This document shows, piece by piece, positions 54,984 to 63,353 of a DNA stretch of 64,000 nt. Location of the stretch: assembly GCA_002238785.1 (NCBI GenBank), contig MPNA01000002.1:145775-209774 (forward strand). Direction: 5' to 3'. The notes beneath the pieces were generated by a model. The model made no database searches. It was not told the DNA's origin and saw only the letters and a program-made list of their open reading frames with translations. How positions within the stretch are numbered: the stretch's first letter is position 1; each line of letters opens with the position of its first letter. Source of the stretch: a bacterium OM1 bin76. Its GTDB lineage: Bacteria > Actinomycetota > Acidimicrobiia > Spongiisociales > ZC4RG35. The position numbers and the translations under genes were made by a program.

Positions 54984-57114
54984 ACACAAGCCCCGCCGTC
55001 GAGTAGCGACGGGTCTGTGGGCGGTCATGTTCGCAGCGACGGTTATGCTGCCCTTGTGGGTCTCGGCAGAGGAAAACCATGCCGAGGACGCTGAACAACT
55101 CAAAGCGACATCCAAAGGGAACCCGCGGTCTACTACCAACGGGAAATCAAACAAGTTGACTGCCGACACGGCAAGCAAATACGCCGGCGGGGCTCTTCCC
55201 CAACCAGCGATCGAGATAATCGAAATAGAACCTTGCGAATCGTCGGAGTACGGACACGGCGACCGGTTCGCGGTGGATTCCTGCGAACAGGGACTTCCCG
55301 ACGGGTACATGATCGGCAAAATCTTCCAAAGGCCCCTGCACAACCAGGGAGTGTGTTTCGAAGCGATCGAATCTCCCCCGGTGCCCACCATATACCAAAC
55401 CCCCGACAGCCAACAAAACCTCATCAAAAAATACCCAACTCCTATCCACTGGACCGGTCCTGGTTTGGAGTTGTCTGCCGATGTCAAATGGGACCAGGAC
55501 GCCAGCGCCGCCGCTGCTGCGTACAACACCGCAAACGGCGCGAACATCGTCATCAAAGACGACCCCACATATCAGGTTGCCACGGTCGATTCGTACCACC
55601 CGCAGTGGGAGGCTTTCGGGGGATGGCCGTGGAGGTCTTCGGCTGTCAAGCAAACCTACGACAGTCGAGGACAGCAACAAGAACCCGGATATCTCACTGA
55701 TGTGTACAACTTCGTCGACGGTCCCTATCTCCGGCCTGCTACCTGGCCGTGGGGTCATGCCACGCACGGCTACCAGAAAACAGTCACCTGGGAATGGGCT
55801 ATAGAAGTCGTCAGCACGGGCTGTAGAAAAGGTCGCTACATGAAAGACCAAAACAACGACGACGTTTGGGAATGCTACGCCACGGGCACGAACCGGGCCG
55901 ATTATACCGATGACACCTATTGGATTAGCGACATAGTGGACACTATCGGTTTGCCAGCCGGAAACGATTTCGGCTACTACGACACAGAACTCAGAGAACA
56001 CGTGGAGAACCTGCCAGCTCCGAAACAACTCCCTGGCAGCAAACCCGCGGATTGCAGCGGGTTTCTCCGCGGCTGCGAATCCGTAACCCCGTTCAACAGG
56101 GAGTTGGCTGAGACACCGGCTGTTGACCCGGTGCCCGGCTCAGTGTCGAAGAGATTCCCCGTGTTTTGGAGGGCATGGGAAATGTGGGGGATACACACCA
56201 AGACCGTGCCCCCGCCCGGAACGGACAGCGTTATCGCCTACCTCATCGACGAAAAGAACGTCGGCTGGTTAGACCAAACCCATTCCTATTACCTGAGCTA
56301 TTACACATGTTTCGCTGCCAGGAACGCAAGGCCTTGGGTGTCGTGGGAAGTCGCCGTGCCGTGGCCCCGCCAGGTTCCCGTCGACGACGAGTTCGATTAC
56401 ACCAAAGTGCTGGGAGACACGTTGGAACCTCCCGAACCCCAAACCCTGTTCGGGTGGACAAACCACGACAAGCCCACGATCCCGGAACGAGAATCACCGC
56501 CGGTGCATGTTCCCATACCACTGTTCGACGCGGGTTCGGGAGCTAGCGGCGGGAAGACCGCCACTCCCGACGGCAATTGGTGGGCTGCTGTGAGGAGCAC
56601 CTACCGCACAGAAACCGACAAGAATGGCAACGTCACGTATCCCGACTGTTTGCCGATGGGCAAGGTCCCGGTGTGCCTAGCCGAAACGCTGCGTCCCTGG
56701 AGAGCCATATGGTACATAGAACCCCCACCCGACAACGTCCGTGGCGCTTTCACGCCTACTCCCCGGGACGTGCGGGTTTGTGCCTACTCCGACGGAGCGG
56801 CCCCCCTCAGAAACGACGAACCCCGAGAGCAACGCAATCCCTCTCCGAACAGAGTACCCTCGAAGAATTACTATCAGGTGGTAGTGGAACCGCCGCTGCC
56901 GGGGCAACGCTCCATGATGCACACCCTCCCGTCGCTAGCCGACAAGGAACAGTGGGTGCAAGAATGGCTGTACGGCCAAGGGTTCTCCCGCCACGAAGGA
57001 CAAGACCAGCAGGATCCCGATCGGTACTGCTGGTACGCATGGCGCCAAGCACAAAACGACGCGGACGGTTCCAAGGCATCATGGCAGTGGAATGGCTGGC
57101 AGCCGCCTACATAG
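54973..57114 (+). CDS. Hypothetical secreted protein, gene 4 of the secreted operon
   Basis: The 713-residue protein has a signal peptide near residues 10-32 (VATGLWAVMFAATVMLPLWVSAEE). The rest is a large, Trp/Tyr/Pro-rich extracellular region with scattered cysteines, for example IEIEPCESSEYGHGD, TVTWEWAIEVVSTGCRKGRYM and CFAARNARPWVSWEVAVPWPRQ. No repeats or catalytic motif stand out. The ATG overlaps the preceding stop. The end overlaps the next frame by 34 bases, which leaves open whether genes 4 and 5 make one protein by frameshift. Confidence 0.75.
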   Translation: MFVRHKPRRRVATGLWAVMFAATVMLPLWVSAEENHAEDAEQLKATSKGNPRSTTNGKSNKLTADTASKYAGGALPQPAIEIIEIEPCESSEYGHGDRFAVDSCEQGLPDGYMIGKIFQRPLHNQGVCFEAIESPPVPTIYQTPDSQQNLIKKYPTPIHWTGPGLELSADVKWDQDASAAAAAYNTANGANIVIKDDPTYQVATVDSYHPQWEAFGGWPWRSSAVKQTYDSRGQQQEPGYLTDVYNFVDGPYLRPATWPWGHATHGYQKTVTWEWAIEVVSTGCRKGRYMKDQNNDDVWECYATGTNRADYTDDTYWISDIVDTIGLPAGNDFGYYDTELREHVENLPAPKQLPGSKPADCSGFLRGCESVTPFNRELAETPAVDPVPGSVSKRFPVFWRAWEMWGIHTKTVPPPGTDSVIAYLIDEKNVGWLDQTHSYYLSYYTCFAARNARPWVSWEVAVPWPRQVPVDDEFDYTKVLGDTLEPPEPQTLFGWTNHDKPTIPERESPPVHVPIPLFDAGSGASGGKTATPDGNWWAAVRSTYRTETDKNGNVTYPDCLPMGKVPVCLAETLRPWRAIWYIEPPPDNVRGAFTPTPRDVRVCAYSDGAAPLRNDEPREQRNPSPNRVPSKNYYQVVVEPPLPGQRSMMHTLPSLADKEQWVQEWLYGQGFSRHEGQDQQDPDRYCWYAWRQAQNDADGSKASWQWNGWQPPT

Positions 57115-57893
57115 GAGTCCCCGCCAACAGCGACTACTACTGCCGGGTCGACGATCAACACCCCGGGATCCCCAAAGACCAAAACCCGGTTTTCTACTCT
57201 CCTGTTGATTACGACTGTTCGGTCCAAAAAGACAGGAGCATCCGGGACAGCGAAAGATGGTTCGAAACAGCCGTGAGAGATTGGGACAATCCCGACCCGG
57301 ACACCTCCGAGTTCTCTCTCGAATGGCTGGGCACCGAAACAGACCGGTCGCTTCTCTGCTACGTGGGCACCCGCACCATCTCGGACATGAACGAACCCTT
57401 CGACTGGTACCTGCAGGCCGTGTCCATCCTGCACGAATCCGAAAAAGAAACAGGCAACGGAGAACCATATCACATTCTCGGAGGGGGACGCTCACCGGCC
57501 ACGTCCCCGTCGCACCTGACGGCCGGTTGGCCCACCGACACGACCAGGAGAGTGGCCACCCCCCAAACCAACTCTCCGCTCGGGACGCTGGCCGAAAACA
57601 TGACCGCTTACCCTTCCAACGCTGACCACCGCACCTTCCTCTCGGATGTGCAGCCCCTTTCCTACCCGCAGCAGCTGTCGGAAACCGCCGGGCATCACCC
57701 CGACTGTGCAACCATCACCGTCGAGGCGACGGGATTGCCCATTTGCAGCAACGACATATGCAGCTGGTACGGGTTTTTCGGGCGCGATCCGAACGACCCC
57801 ACCAGAGAGAACAGCGGCAACCTGTGGGCATGGTGGGGACAACAAATATCAGAAGTGCGACAACAAATCACCCCAGTGCCCATCACTCCCTAA
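57081..57893 (+). CDS. Hypothetical protein, gene 5 of the secreted operon (or continuation of gene 4)
   Basis: From the ATG at 57081 this frame gives 270 residues (MAVEWLAAAYIGVPANSDYYCRVDD). It is Trp/Tyr/Pro-rich like gene 4 and has cysteines (SVQKDRSIRDSERWFE, RSLLCYVGTRTIS, HHPDCATITVEATGLPICSNDICSWYGFF). It has no signal peptide, odd for a secreted operon. The frame is -1 relative to gene 4 and is open for 500 bases upstream. Either it is a cytoplasmic partner, or gene 4 and gene 5 are one protein split by a frameshift or sequencing error. Confidence 0.6.
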   Translation: MAVEWLAAAYIGVPANSDYYCRVDDQHPGIPKDQNPVFYSPVDYDCSVQKDRSIRDSERWFETAVRDWDNPDPDTSEFSLEWLGTETDRSLLCYVGTRTISDMNEPFDWYLQAVSILHESEKETGNGEPYHILGGGRSPATSPSHLTAGWPTDTTRRVATPQTNSPLGTLAENMTAYPSNADHRTFLSDVQPLSYPQQLSETAGHHPDCATITVEATGLPICSNDICSWYGFFGRDPNDPTRENSGNLWAWWGQQISEVRQQITPVPITP

Positions 57894-58319
57894 CCCACCC
57901 GACAGCACAACCAGCCAGGTGGTAGAGCCAATCAGTTGCTGGAACCTTCCGGTATCTTGAAAAGCAACACGGCAACAAGCGGCCAGCAGTGCCGGGTCGA
58001 CAAGGTTCTGGTTCTTCACCGATTGTTTCTGGGGTAGCTGGGTGTCCGCTTCCGACACCGAAAAGGGGATCTAGCGTAGCCAAAGGCTGTCAGAGTTGTC
58101 AACGATTAACCGGTGGCGGACTTGATGTCAAGGGCGTCGAACCCGAATAGCGATTCCCCTTTCGAACCCTCCCATCAAGCCGAGCGACTCCACGCATGTG
58201 CCTGTCGTGTTGGACGCTGATGCCGGGAAGAGTTCCCTGGTCGAAACTCTGATCCGTCCGATTTCGACACCGGGATCTGCCGTTGGTCGGTTGCACCCTG
58301 GTTGTATCCTGAAGAGATC
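57894..58319. other. Intergenic stretch, nothing recognised
   Basis: These 426 bases follow the secreted operon. No coding frame has a ribosome site or family look. No strong terminator hairpin was seen by eye. Confidence 0.3.
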
Positions 58320-58544
58320 ATGCCCGAACAACCTGTCGTCGATCCTTACGCTTCGCGTTATCCGACGATACTGACGATGGAAGAGGCGCTGGCCCGAGCC
58401 CGGGAAAACTACCAACGTGGAATCGCCGCCGGTATGTCGCCGACCCGCAACATCGAAAAGCGTTTGGCGTGGAAACGCTCCCGGGGGATAGATACCACTG
58501 CCGAAGAACAAGCCTGCGGCCTCCGACCCAAAACGCCTCTCTGA
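58320..58544 (+). CDS. Small hypothetical protein
   Basis: The ATG at 58320 gives 74 residues beginning MPEQPVVDPYASRYPTILTMEEALARARENYQRGIAAG. The charged, helical middle and the clean open frame support it, but no family is recognised. The frame also opens 18 bases earlier. A similar small-protein style is seen in the next gene. Confidence 0.5.
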   Translation: MPEQPVVDPYASRYPTILTMEEALARARENYQRGIAAGMSPTRNIEKRLAWKRSRGIDTTAEEQACGLRPKTPL

Positions 58545-58576
58545 CGGGCGTAGGTGAACGCTGACACGGATGGTTC

Positions 58577-58777
58577 TTGGAGGGGATCCTCCGGTCAAAA
58601 CCCGGCAGCCCCGAGTGGATGCTCTACGCCGCGGCTGCTTTTGACAGCATCGTCGAGTATCCCCACGTCCTAGTCGACGGCGGCGGGGGTGTGGCGTCAG
58701 GCGGCCTATCGGTGGCTCAGGCGATGGGACGAGGGGCTACTGCTATATTTTGGGACACCGGCCGAGGCCCCGGATGA
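58577..58777 (+). other. Possible decayed small gene with two competing frames
   Basis: The frame from a TTG at 58577 reads SPEWMLYAAAAFDSIVEYPHV, which looks protein-like. From about 58689 a different frame reads VWRQAAYRWLRRWDEGLLLYFGTPAEAPDE, which also looks protein-like. A frameshifted remnant of one gene explains both. Its first frame ends in an ATGA overlap with the next small gene. Confidence 0.35.
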
Positions 58778-58950
58778 GCGACGAATTGATCTGCTGGAAT
58801 GGCAGAACACCCGAGGAAGAATTCCGATACAGGGTGGACAACGGCATTCCCCTGCGCGATGTTCCACCCACCGAGGAAGAGCGCCTCCAATCTATTCACC
58901 GCATCTTGGAAGAGGACAGCGAACTACTCCAGATGTTGGCCGACGCTTAG
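58774..58950 (+). CDS. Small hypothetical acidic protein
   Basis: The frame encodes 58 residues from the ATG at 58774 (MSDELICWNGRTPEEEFRYRVDNGIPLRDV, then PPTEEERLQSIHRILEEDSELLQMLADA). It is acidic and mainly helical, the size of small antitoxins or phage proteins. It overlaps the upstream frame by four bases. No family is recognised. Confidence 0.45.
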   Translation: MSDELICWNGRTPEEEFRYRVDNGIPLRDVPPTEEERLQSIHRILEEDSELLQMLADA

Positions 58951-59287
58951 AGTCGGGAAGGGGAGGAAGCCTTGGAGGACAGGAGCAAACCGAACTGGGT
59001 TTTTTCCGAGAGGGAGGGGGTGGACACACCTGAGGGGTGCGTGGATGACAACCTACGCCGCGGTCAGGCGGTTCTGCGAGCACTACGGCGTGAACTTTCC
59101 AACTACACCCTTTGTTACAGCCGGGATTTGGCAACCCTGGGGATCGGGGCGACGCTTTGGTGTGGCTTGGTTGTCCGACCGGTAGCAGGTTCCTTTGGTG
59201 TTGCAAAACAGTCGAAATTCTCGGGCGGGCCGGACGGGCCGGGTTTTGCCGGTTTTTCACCAAATTTGGTGTTTTGTGTACAAAATA
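58951..59287. other. Mostly non-coding stretch with two palindromes at its right end
   Basis: A 46-residue frame from the ATG at 59045 (MTTYAAVRRFCEHYGVNFPT to RRFGVAWLSDR) may be a small gene or a remnant. The right end holds the palindromes listed separately next to the 22-bp repeats. Confidence 0.35.
59258..59285. promoter_or_regulatory. Perfect 14-bp palindrome and adjacent near-palindrome
   Basis: CACCAAATTTGGTG (59258-59271) is a perfect palindrome, followed at once by TTTTGT-GT-ACAAAA. The patch is AT-rich in a GC-rich background and directly abuts the 22-bp repeat array, as palindromic protein sites do at plasmid-type origins or partition loci. Confidence 0.55.
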
Positions 59288-59419
59288 TCCGCTAACGCGC
59301 AAATCCATGTCCGCTAACGCGCAAATCCACGTCCGCTAACGCGCAAATCCACGTCCGCTAACGCGCAAATCCGCATCCGCTAACGCGCAAATCCGCATCC
59401 GCTAACGCGCAAATCCACG
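59288..59419. repeat. Six tandem 22-bp repeats (iteron-like)
   Basis: The unit is TCCGCTAACGCGCAAATCC followed by ACG, ATG or GCA, repeated six times head to tail with only the last three bases changing. A degenerate seventh copy (TTCCACTGACGCGAAAG) follows. The 22-base period is two helical turns, as in iterons bound by replication initiators or in some partition sites. There are no spacers, so this is not CRISPR. No Rep gene was recognised beside it. Confidence 0.9.
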
Positions 59420-59840
59420 TTCCACTGACGCGAAAGTCTTTGAATCGCCACGGGTTCATCGGAGAGTGAGGTGTCCCCCACTTTGTGGGGTCGGGTTATT
59501 TGAATTGGTGGCGTTGTAGACGATCGCTGAAAGTACCGAGACCTGATCAACTTTCTGGGGTTTCGCTAGCAGCATCTTGTGTTCAGTGAATCCCCAACCC
59601 GCAATACTGCCCGTCTCGGGTAACCACCGCTGGAGTTTCCCGTTGGTTGGATACCTCGTAGGCTATTTCTAGCTTGGCTCCATGGTTACCGAGTAAACAA
59701 AACCGTGTCAAGGGCCCTCGCGGGCAAGTCCGGAGTCTCGTATTTTCGAGCCAGCGCCACCGACATCCCGCTAACAAGGATCTCCCGAGTCGTCGCCAGG
59801 GCCTACCTTGATCTGTTTATCTAAAACGGGCCAGCAGCCC
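59420..59840. other. Non-coding stretch after the repeat array
   Basis: This 421-base stretch contains a hairpin at 59476-59490 (CCCCAC-TTT-GTGGGG) and a copy of a diverged 60-base repeat at 59701-59760. No gene is recognised. Confidence 0.4.
59701..59760. repeat. Diverged direct repeat, copy 1
   Basis: AACCGTGTCAAGGGCCCTCGCGGG and the ending TCGAGCCAGCGCCAC match 62364-62430 at about 80% with one five- to seven-base gap. The matching copy lies at the start of the HEPN-like frame, so this may be a fragment of a second copy of that gene. Confidence 0.55.
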
Positions 59841-60314
59841 CTAGAGGGCTTCGCAACCGTCCCGTTGCCCGCCCATGTTGGTGTGGGCGAGCACGTGTTT
59901 CACATGGTCGTGGTTCAGGTGGTAGGTGTCGGAGAACTCTCGTGCGGTTCTTCCGCTTTTCAGGAAATTGAATAGGGTCACGACCGGGAAGTGCGTGCTT
60001 TTGAACGAGGGCATGCCGATCGGGTTCAGTTCCACCACCGGGCAGCCGGTGAGATCAACCGTTTCCACGGGAGGGTCGTTTCTCAGGTATTCCACAGCGA
60101 CGCGCAGTTGCTTGACGTCCATGTGGAATACCTCGGCGAACTGTTCCACGCTGTGACCGGCGCTGATCCAGTCAACCAACTGCGACACCTGCATCCGAAG
60201 GTTGAGAAACGAGGGCTGACCGGAGACCCTTTCGGGAACGTATTCGACAACCGGGCATCCACGCCAGTCGATCATTTCCAACACTACGCGCTGTTCTGTG
60301 TTCCCGCTTGTCAC
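59841..60314 (-). CDS. Tandem DUF433-domain protein
   Basis: The 157-residue protein has two DUF433-like units. The first (DWRGCPVVEYVPERVSGQPSF, then QVSQLVDWISAGHSVEQFAEVFHMDVKQLRVAVEYLR) spans residues 16-78. The second (DLTGCPVVELNPIGMPSFKST, then TLFNFLKSGRTAREFSDTYHLNHDHVKHVLAH) spans 87-146. DUF433 has a helix-turn-helix-like fold and is common in antitoxins. Here no toxin is adjacent. Two copies in one chain suggest a pseudo-dimer that binds DNA alone. Confidence 0.72.
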   Translation of the reverse strand: MTSGNTEQRVVLEMIDWRGCPVVEYVPERVSGQPSFLNLRMQVSQLVDWISAGHSVEQFAEVFHMDVKQLRVAVEYLRNDPPVETVDLTGCPVVELNPIGMPSFKSTHFPVVTLFNFLKSGRTAREFSDTYHLNHDHVKHVLAHTNMGGQRDGCEAL

Positions 60315-60933
60315 TGGCGGTCTTTCTCTAGGGGCATCGTAGGTTACAGTGCCCGCCGGTGGCTCAACGCTTCTGGCTTTCGCGATGGGCGCTTCGGATC
60401 GCTTCCCTGTAAGGCGAGGATCAGTTCGATTGTGTCTCCATGGCCAACGTCACGGTGCTAGTTTCTGCCGGCACCAAGGTCACGTTTGTGGTTCCATCTC
60501 TTGGTCTCGGGGATGTTGGCCGGTGGTCGGTTGGGGGACATAACCGACAGTGGAACGATTTCACCGGCCACCCCGAGGGGCAAAGACAAATCTAAACGAC
60601 TCTTGGCGCCGTCCACACGAAAGGACATGGAGTTGTTTCGCGACATGGAGAATCCTCCGGCTGGACCTCCCGCAGACTTGCGTGGACAATCTCCCGAGAG
60701 ATTTGACTGGGCGGGTTGAAATAGATTTGGGTAATGACGACACACGCGGTCCCCCCATAATCTGGAGTACCCTCGGAGAGTCTTGCTAGGGTGCAGTCAG
60801 AGATGGTGGCTAACAGCCCGATACCCGGGAAGCGTGATCACCATTAGTTGCCATCCGTCGCCAGTGGAGAGGCCATGACCGTGGAAACGGTGGATCGCAG
60901 ACAACGGCTACGAGTGAGCCAGGCAGCGGGCCG
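60315..60933. other. Long stretch with only weak open frames
   Basis: These 619 bases separate the DUF433 protein from the pentapeptide protein. A minus-strand frame of about 62 residues from 60646 (MSRNNSMSFRVDGAKSRLDL onwards) is the best candidate gene, but a plus-strand frame covers the same DNA equally well. Neither is called. Confidence 0.35.
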
Positions 60934-62223
60934 ATGTGGGGCATGATCAAACGACCCTGGGCGAGGTCCTTTGCCGCCATTGGGGTTTTGGCGGTCTTGG
61001 CCTGGTGGAAATGGGACTGGCTGGTATCGGCGTGGCCGTGGCTGGGCTACAAGAACGGAGGCGAAACCAACAGCACCACACTGCGCAATCTCTTGTTGGT
61101 CCTGTTGGCGCTCATCGGCATAATCCTCACCATATGGCGCATAAACGTGGCGGAAAGAACACTCTCCCATAGCGAGAAACGAGACCGAACAGATAGGCAC
61201 CACAGTCGATATGCCGATGCAAGTGCACGGTTGAGCAGCGAAAGCGTCTCAGCCCGCATGGGCGCTGTCTACGAACTGCAGGCACTGACTGCACAAGACC
61301 CTGAGCTGTTGCACATCAGGACCATGAAGCTGCTTTGTGTGCTCGTGAGATACCCCCCGCCGGAGGCTCGCCTCGACGAATCCCCCGATGATGATCCCTG
61401 CAGCGGGAGTCTTCGCCCTGACGTACAAGCTGCCATGGAGGTCATCGGCAGCCGCACAGCGGAATGCATCAAGTTAGAGGACGACGCCGGTTACATGCCG
61501 GACCTGCGGAGGGCCAATCTCGTGAGGCTGGAGTTGCGGGAAGGCAATCTGTCAAGGATTGACATGAGGGGCAGCGTCTTTTGGGGTGCGGACCTGATGC
61601 GCGCAGACTTGTCAGGGTCTGAGCTTCAGTACGCCGACTTCTCCAGTCCTTGGGTCGTCAGGGGTGAGGAACCACCGACGATAGCGACCACCCAAGGCAC
61701 TTGGATCGAAACCCTAAATGCACAAGCGCTTAGCACGACCCGACTAGCCGGCGCGAATTTCTCCGGCTCACGAATGCTGCTCGCCAAGTTCGCTGGCGTC
61801 GACCTTCAGGGAGCCGCTATGTCTGACGCCAACCTGCCGAACACGAGATTCGACAGCGCCACGCTATATGGCGTGGATTTCTCCAATTCGGAATTGTTAG
61901 AGGCCGACCTGTCCAACACATCGTTGACTTCTGTCACGTTGACCGGCGCCAACTTGCACCGGACGAATCTCACGAGCACAGACCTTTCCGGGTTCTTCAG
62001 CAAAGGTGCTACCGAGACATTCCCGCCAACTGGGCTTACCCAAGCCCAACTCGACCAAAGCATGCGCAGCCGCGGACAAGCCACCCAAGCTCGCCGAGAG
62101 CAGCGGCCTGAGTTGGAACCCTCGGCCATGTCAGACCTGAGCATCCGACGCATCGTGGTCGGAGAGTCCAGTCGCGGCGATGGCGAGGACTCCAGTGTTG
62201 CCACGCCACAATCCCGCGTTTGA
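60934..62223 (+). CDS. Membrane-anchored pentapeptide-repeat protein
   Basis: The 429-residue protein has two N-terminal membrane helices (SFAAIGVLAVLAWWKWDWLVSAW and LRNLLLVLLALIGIILTIWRI). A cytoplasmic helical part follows, with YADASARLSSESVSARMGAVYELQAL near residues 90-115, a segment common in membrane pentapeptide proteins. Pentapeptide repeats of the A(D/N)LxX type run from about residue 187 to 350 (LRRANLVRLELREGNLSRIDM, ADLMRADLSGSEL, ANFSGSRM, ADLSNTSL). Such proteins often occur in defence or stress loci, but no exact role can be named. Confidence 0.82.
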   Translation: MWGMIKRPWARSFAAIGVLAVLAWWKWDWLVSAWPWLGYKNGGETNSTTLRNLLLVLLALIGIILTIWRINVAERTLSHSEKRDRTDRHHSRYADASARLSSESVSARMGAVYELQALTAQDPELLHIRTMKLLCVLVRYPPPEARLDESPDDDPCSGSLRPDVQAAMEVIGSRTAECIKLEDDAGYMPDLRRANLVRLELREGNLSRIDMRGSVFWGADLMRADLSGSELQYADFSSPWVVRGEEPPTIATTQGTWIETLNAQALSTTRLAGANFSGSRMLLAKFAGVDLQGAAMSDANLPNTRFDSATLYGVDFSNSELLEADLSNTSLTSVTLTGANLHRTNLTSTDLSGFFSKGATETFPPTGLTQAQLDQSMRSRGQATQARREQRPELEPSAMSDLSIRRIVVGESSRGDGEDSSVATPQSRV

Positions 62224-62345
62224 AACTGGCTCACGACTTCTGCCCAAAACCCAGGTACTCCTTCTGGTTCTGCCTCTCGATCCGTACCCGGCGAACCTTT
62301 GACCCCCGGTCACGACTCGCTCACCATTGGCGAAGCAGTCAAACC

Positions 62346-62801
62346 GTGTCGTATTTGGGCTTTAACCGTGTCAAAGCCCTTCGCGGGGAAGCCTGTGACC
62401 TGGGGTATCGTAGTTTCGCGCCAGCGCCACTCGCTCGGGGCATCTTGGACGCGACCGGGGAACCTCATTACAACAAAACCCTGTCAGAGTTGCTCAAGCA
62501 CATCGGTGCAGACTCCCCGTGGGTGCAACACTTCAAACGTCTGGTCAGCACCGGCGCCACATCGGACAAACAGGGAGACCTCGCTGAAAGAACCCTGAAA
62601 CGGGCTCGGTCATTCCAAACGCTGGACACCAAAGACGACAAGGCAATAGCGAAAACGCTCGTCTGTGCTGTGGCGACCCGGAATCTCGTGTCCCATAGAC
62701 ACAAACTACTCTCCCGCGAACAAATCATGTACCTCGGAGGAGTCTGCGCAAACTCGGTGGTTCTCGTGTGGCTCCTATCCAAAGCAAGAGGACTCGTCTA
62801 A
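62346..62801 (+). CDS. HEPN-like protein, start uncertain
   Basis: The GTG at 62346 gives 151 residues. The frame is open further up but overlaps the pentapeptide gene. Near the C terminus, ATRNLVSHRHKL contains R-x4-H (RNLVSH), the HEPN RNase motif, inside hydrophobic helices (TLVCAVATRNLVSHRH, YLGGVCANSVVLVWLL). The N-terminal part shares the diverged repeat with 59701-59760. It may be a truncated or free-standing HEPN domain. The assignment rests on one motif. Confidence 0.45.
   Translation: MSYLGFNRVKALRGEACDLGYRSFAPAPLARGILDATGEPHYNKTLSELLKHIGADSPWVQHFKRLVSTGATSDKQGDLAERTLKRARSFQTLDTKDDKAIAKTLVCAVATRNLVSHRHKLLSREQIMYLGGVCANSVVLVWLLSKARGLV
62364..62430. repeat. Diverged direct repeat, copy 2
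   Basis: This is the partner of 59701-59760. The two copies flank the tandem-DUF433 and pentapeptide genes. In this copy the sequence is read as part of the HEPN-like frame. Confidence 0.55.
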
Positions 62802-63003
62802 AGAGGCAACACGGTCGTAGGAGTGAACCCATCTGCGCTGTCCCTCGCAACTCAAACAACGGAACCGGTTTCCTCCTCAAGCCCCTAATCATCTGAAAGC
62901 TCTCCGGTTTCGAGTTTTCTTTGCCAAAGCGCCGATTGACTGCTAGGTGCCACACCCTGCTGATACTGTACTGAGAGAGCAGCACAACAAGGGGAAGACA
63001 AAG

Positions 63004-63234
63004 GTGGACACGCAAGTTGGAGGCATGGAATCTCGGAGGCAACAGGTGCTTGAAGCCTTCCGACGGCGTCACGAGCAGGGTGATGTTCCGTTCGGAGACG
63101 CCCGGGAGTTCTTGTACTTCATGCAGGACGAAGGATCTGATCTTGACAGGCTCGATGTGGGTGTGAACATAGGACTGCTGGTCTGCGAAGGCCGACTTCG
63201 CTATGCACTAGACGGCATTCGTTACGTTCCTTAG
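63004..63234 (+). CDS. Small hypothetical protein
   Basis: A GTG at 63004 preceded by AAGGGGAA at 62989-62996 gives 76 residues. MESRRQQVLEAFRRRHEQGDVPFGDAREFLYFMQDEGSDLDRLDVGVNIGLLV forms the body. It is charged and mainly helical, and no family is recognised. The frame also opens at 62947, without a ribosome site. It ends about 45 bases before the IS leader hairpin. Confidence 0.55.
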   Translation: MDTQVGGMESRRQQVLEAFRRRHEQGDVPFGDAREFLYFMQDEGSDLDRLDVGVNIGLLVCEGRLRYALDGIRYVP

Positions 63235-63281
63235 CCTGGATCCACCGGTGGTTGGGGGGTGTGTGGGGGTGAAATGCTGTG

Positions 63282-63350
63282 AAGTGCCTCTCTGACCTGG
63301 GAGAATAGCTGTTAGCTAAGACGGCTGTCACCCAGACAGAGGAGGCACTT
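63282..63350. promoter_or_regulatory. Long inverted repeat in the leader of the IS transposase
   Basis: AAGTGCCTCTCTGACCTGGG (63282-63301) and CCCAGACAGAGGAGGCACTT (63331-63350) are near-complementary. A small palindrome TAGCT-GTT-AGCTA lies between them. The right arm contains the GGAGG ribosome site of the transposase, so folding would hide it. Such hairpins in IS leaders damp transposase translation. Confidence 0.55.
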
Positions 63351-63353
63351 CTT

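Noticed and set aside
59288..59419. Tandem repeats considered as a CRISPR array
   Set aside because: Units are contiguous 22-mers with no spacers and no cas genes nearby.
60458..60745. Small open frames on both strands
   Set aside because: The two strands are equally plausible and there is no supporting context, so they are noted only in the region entry.
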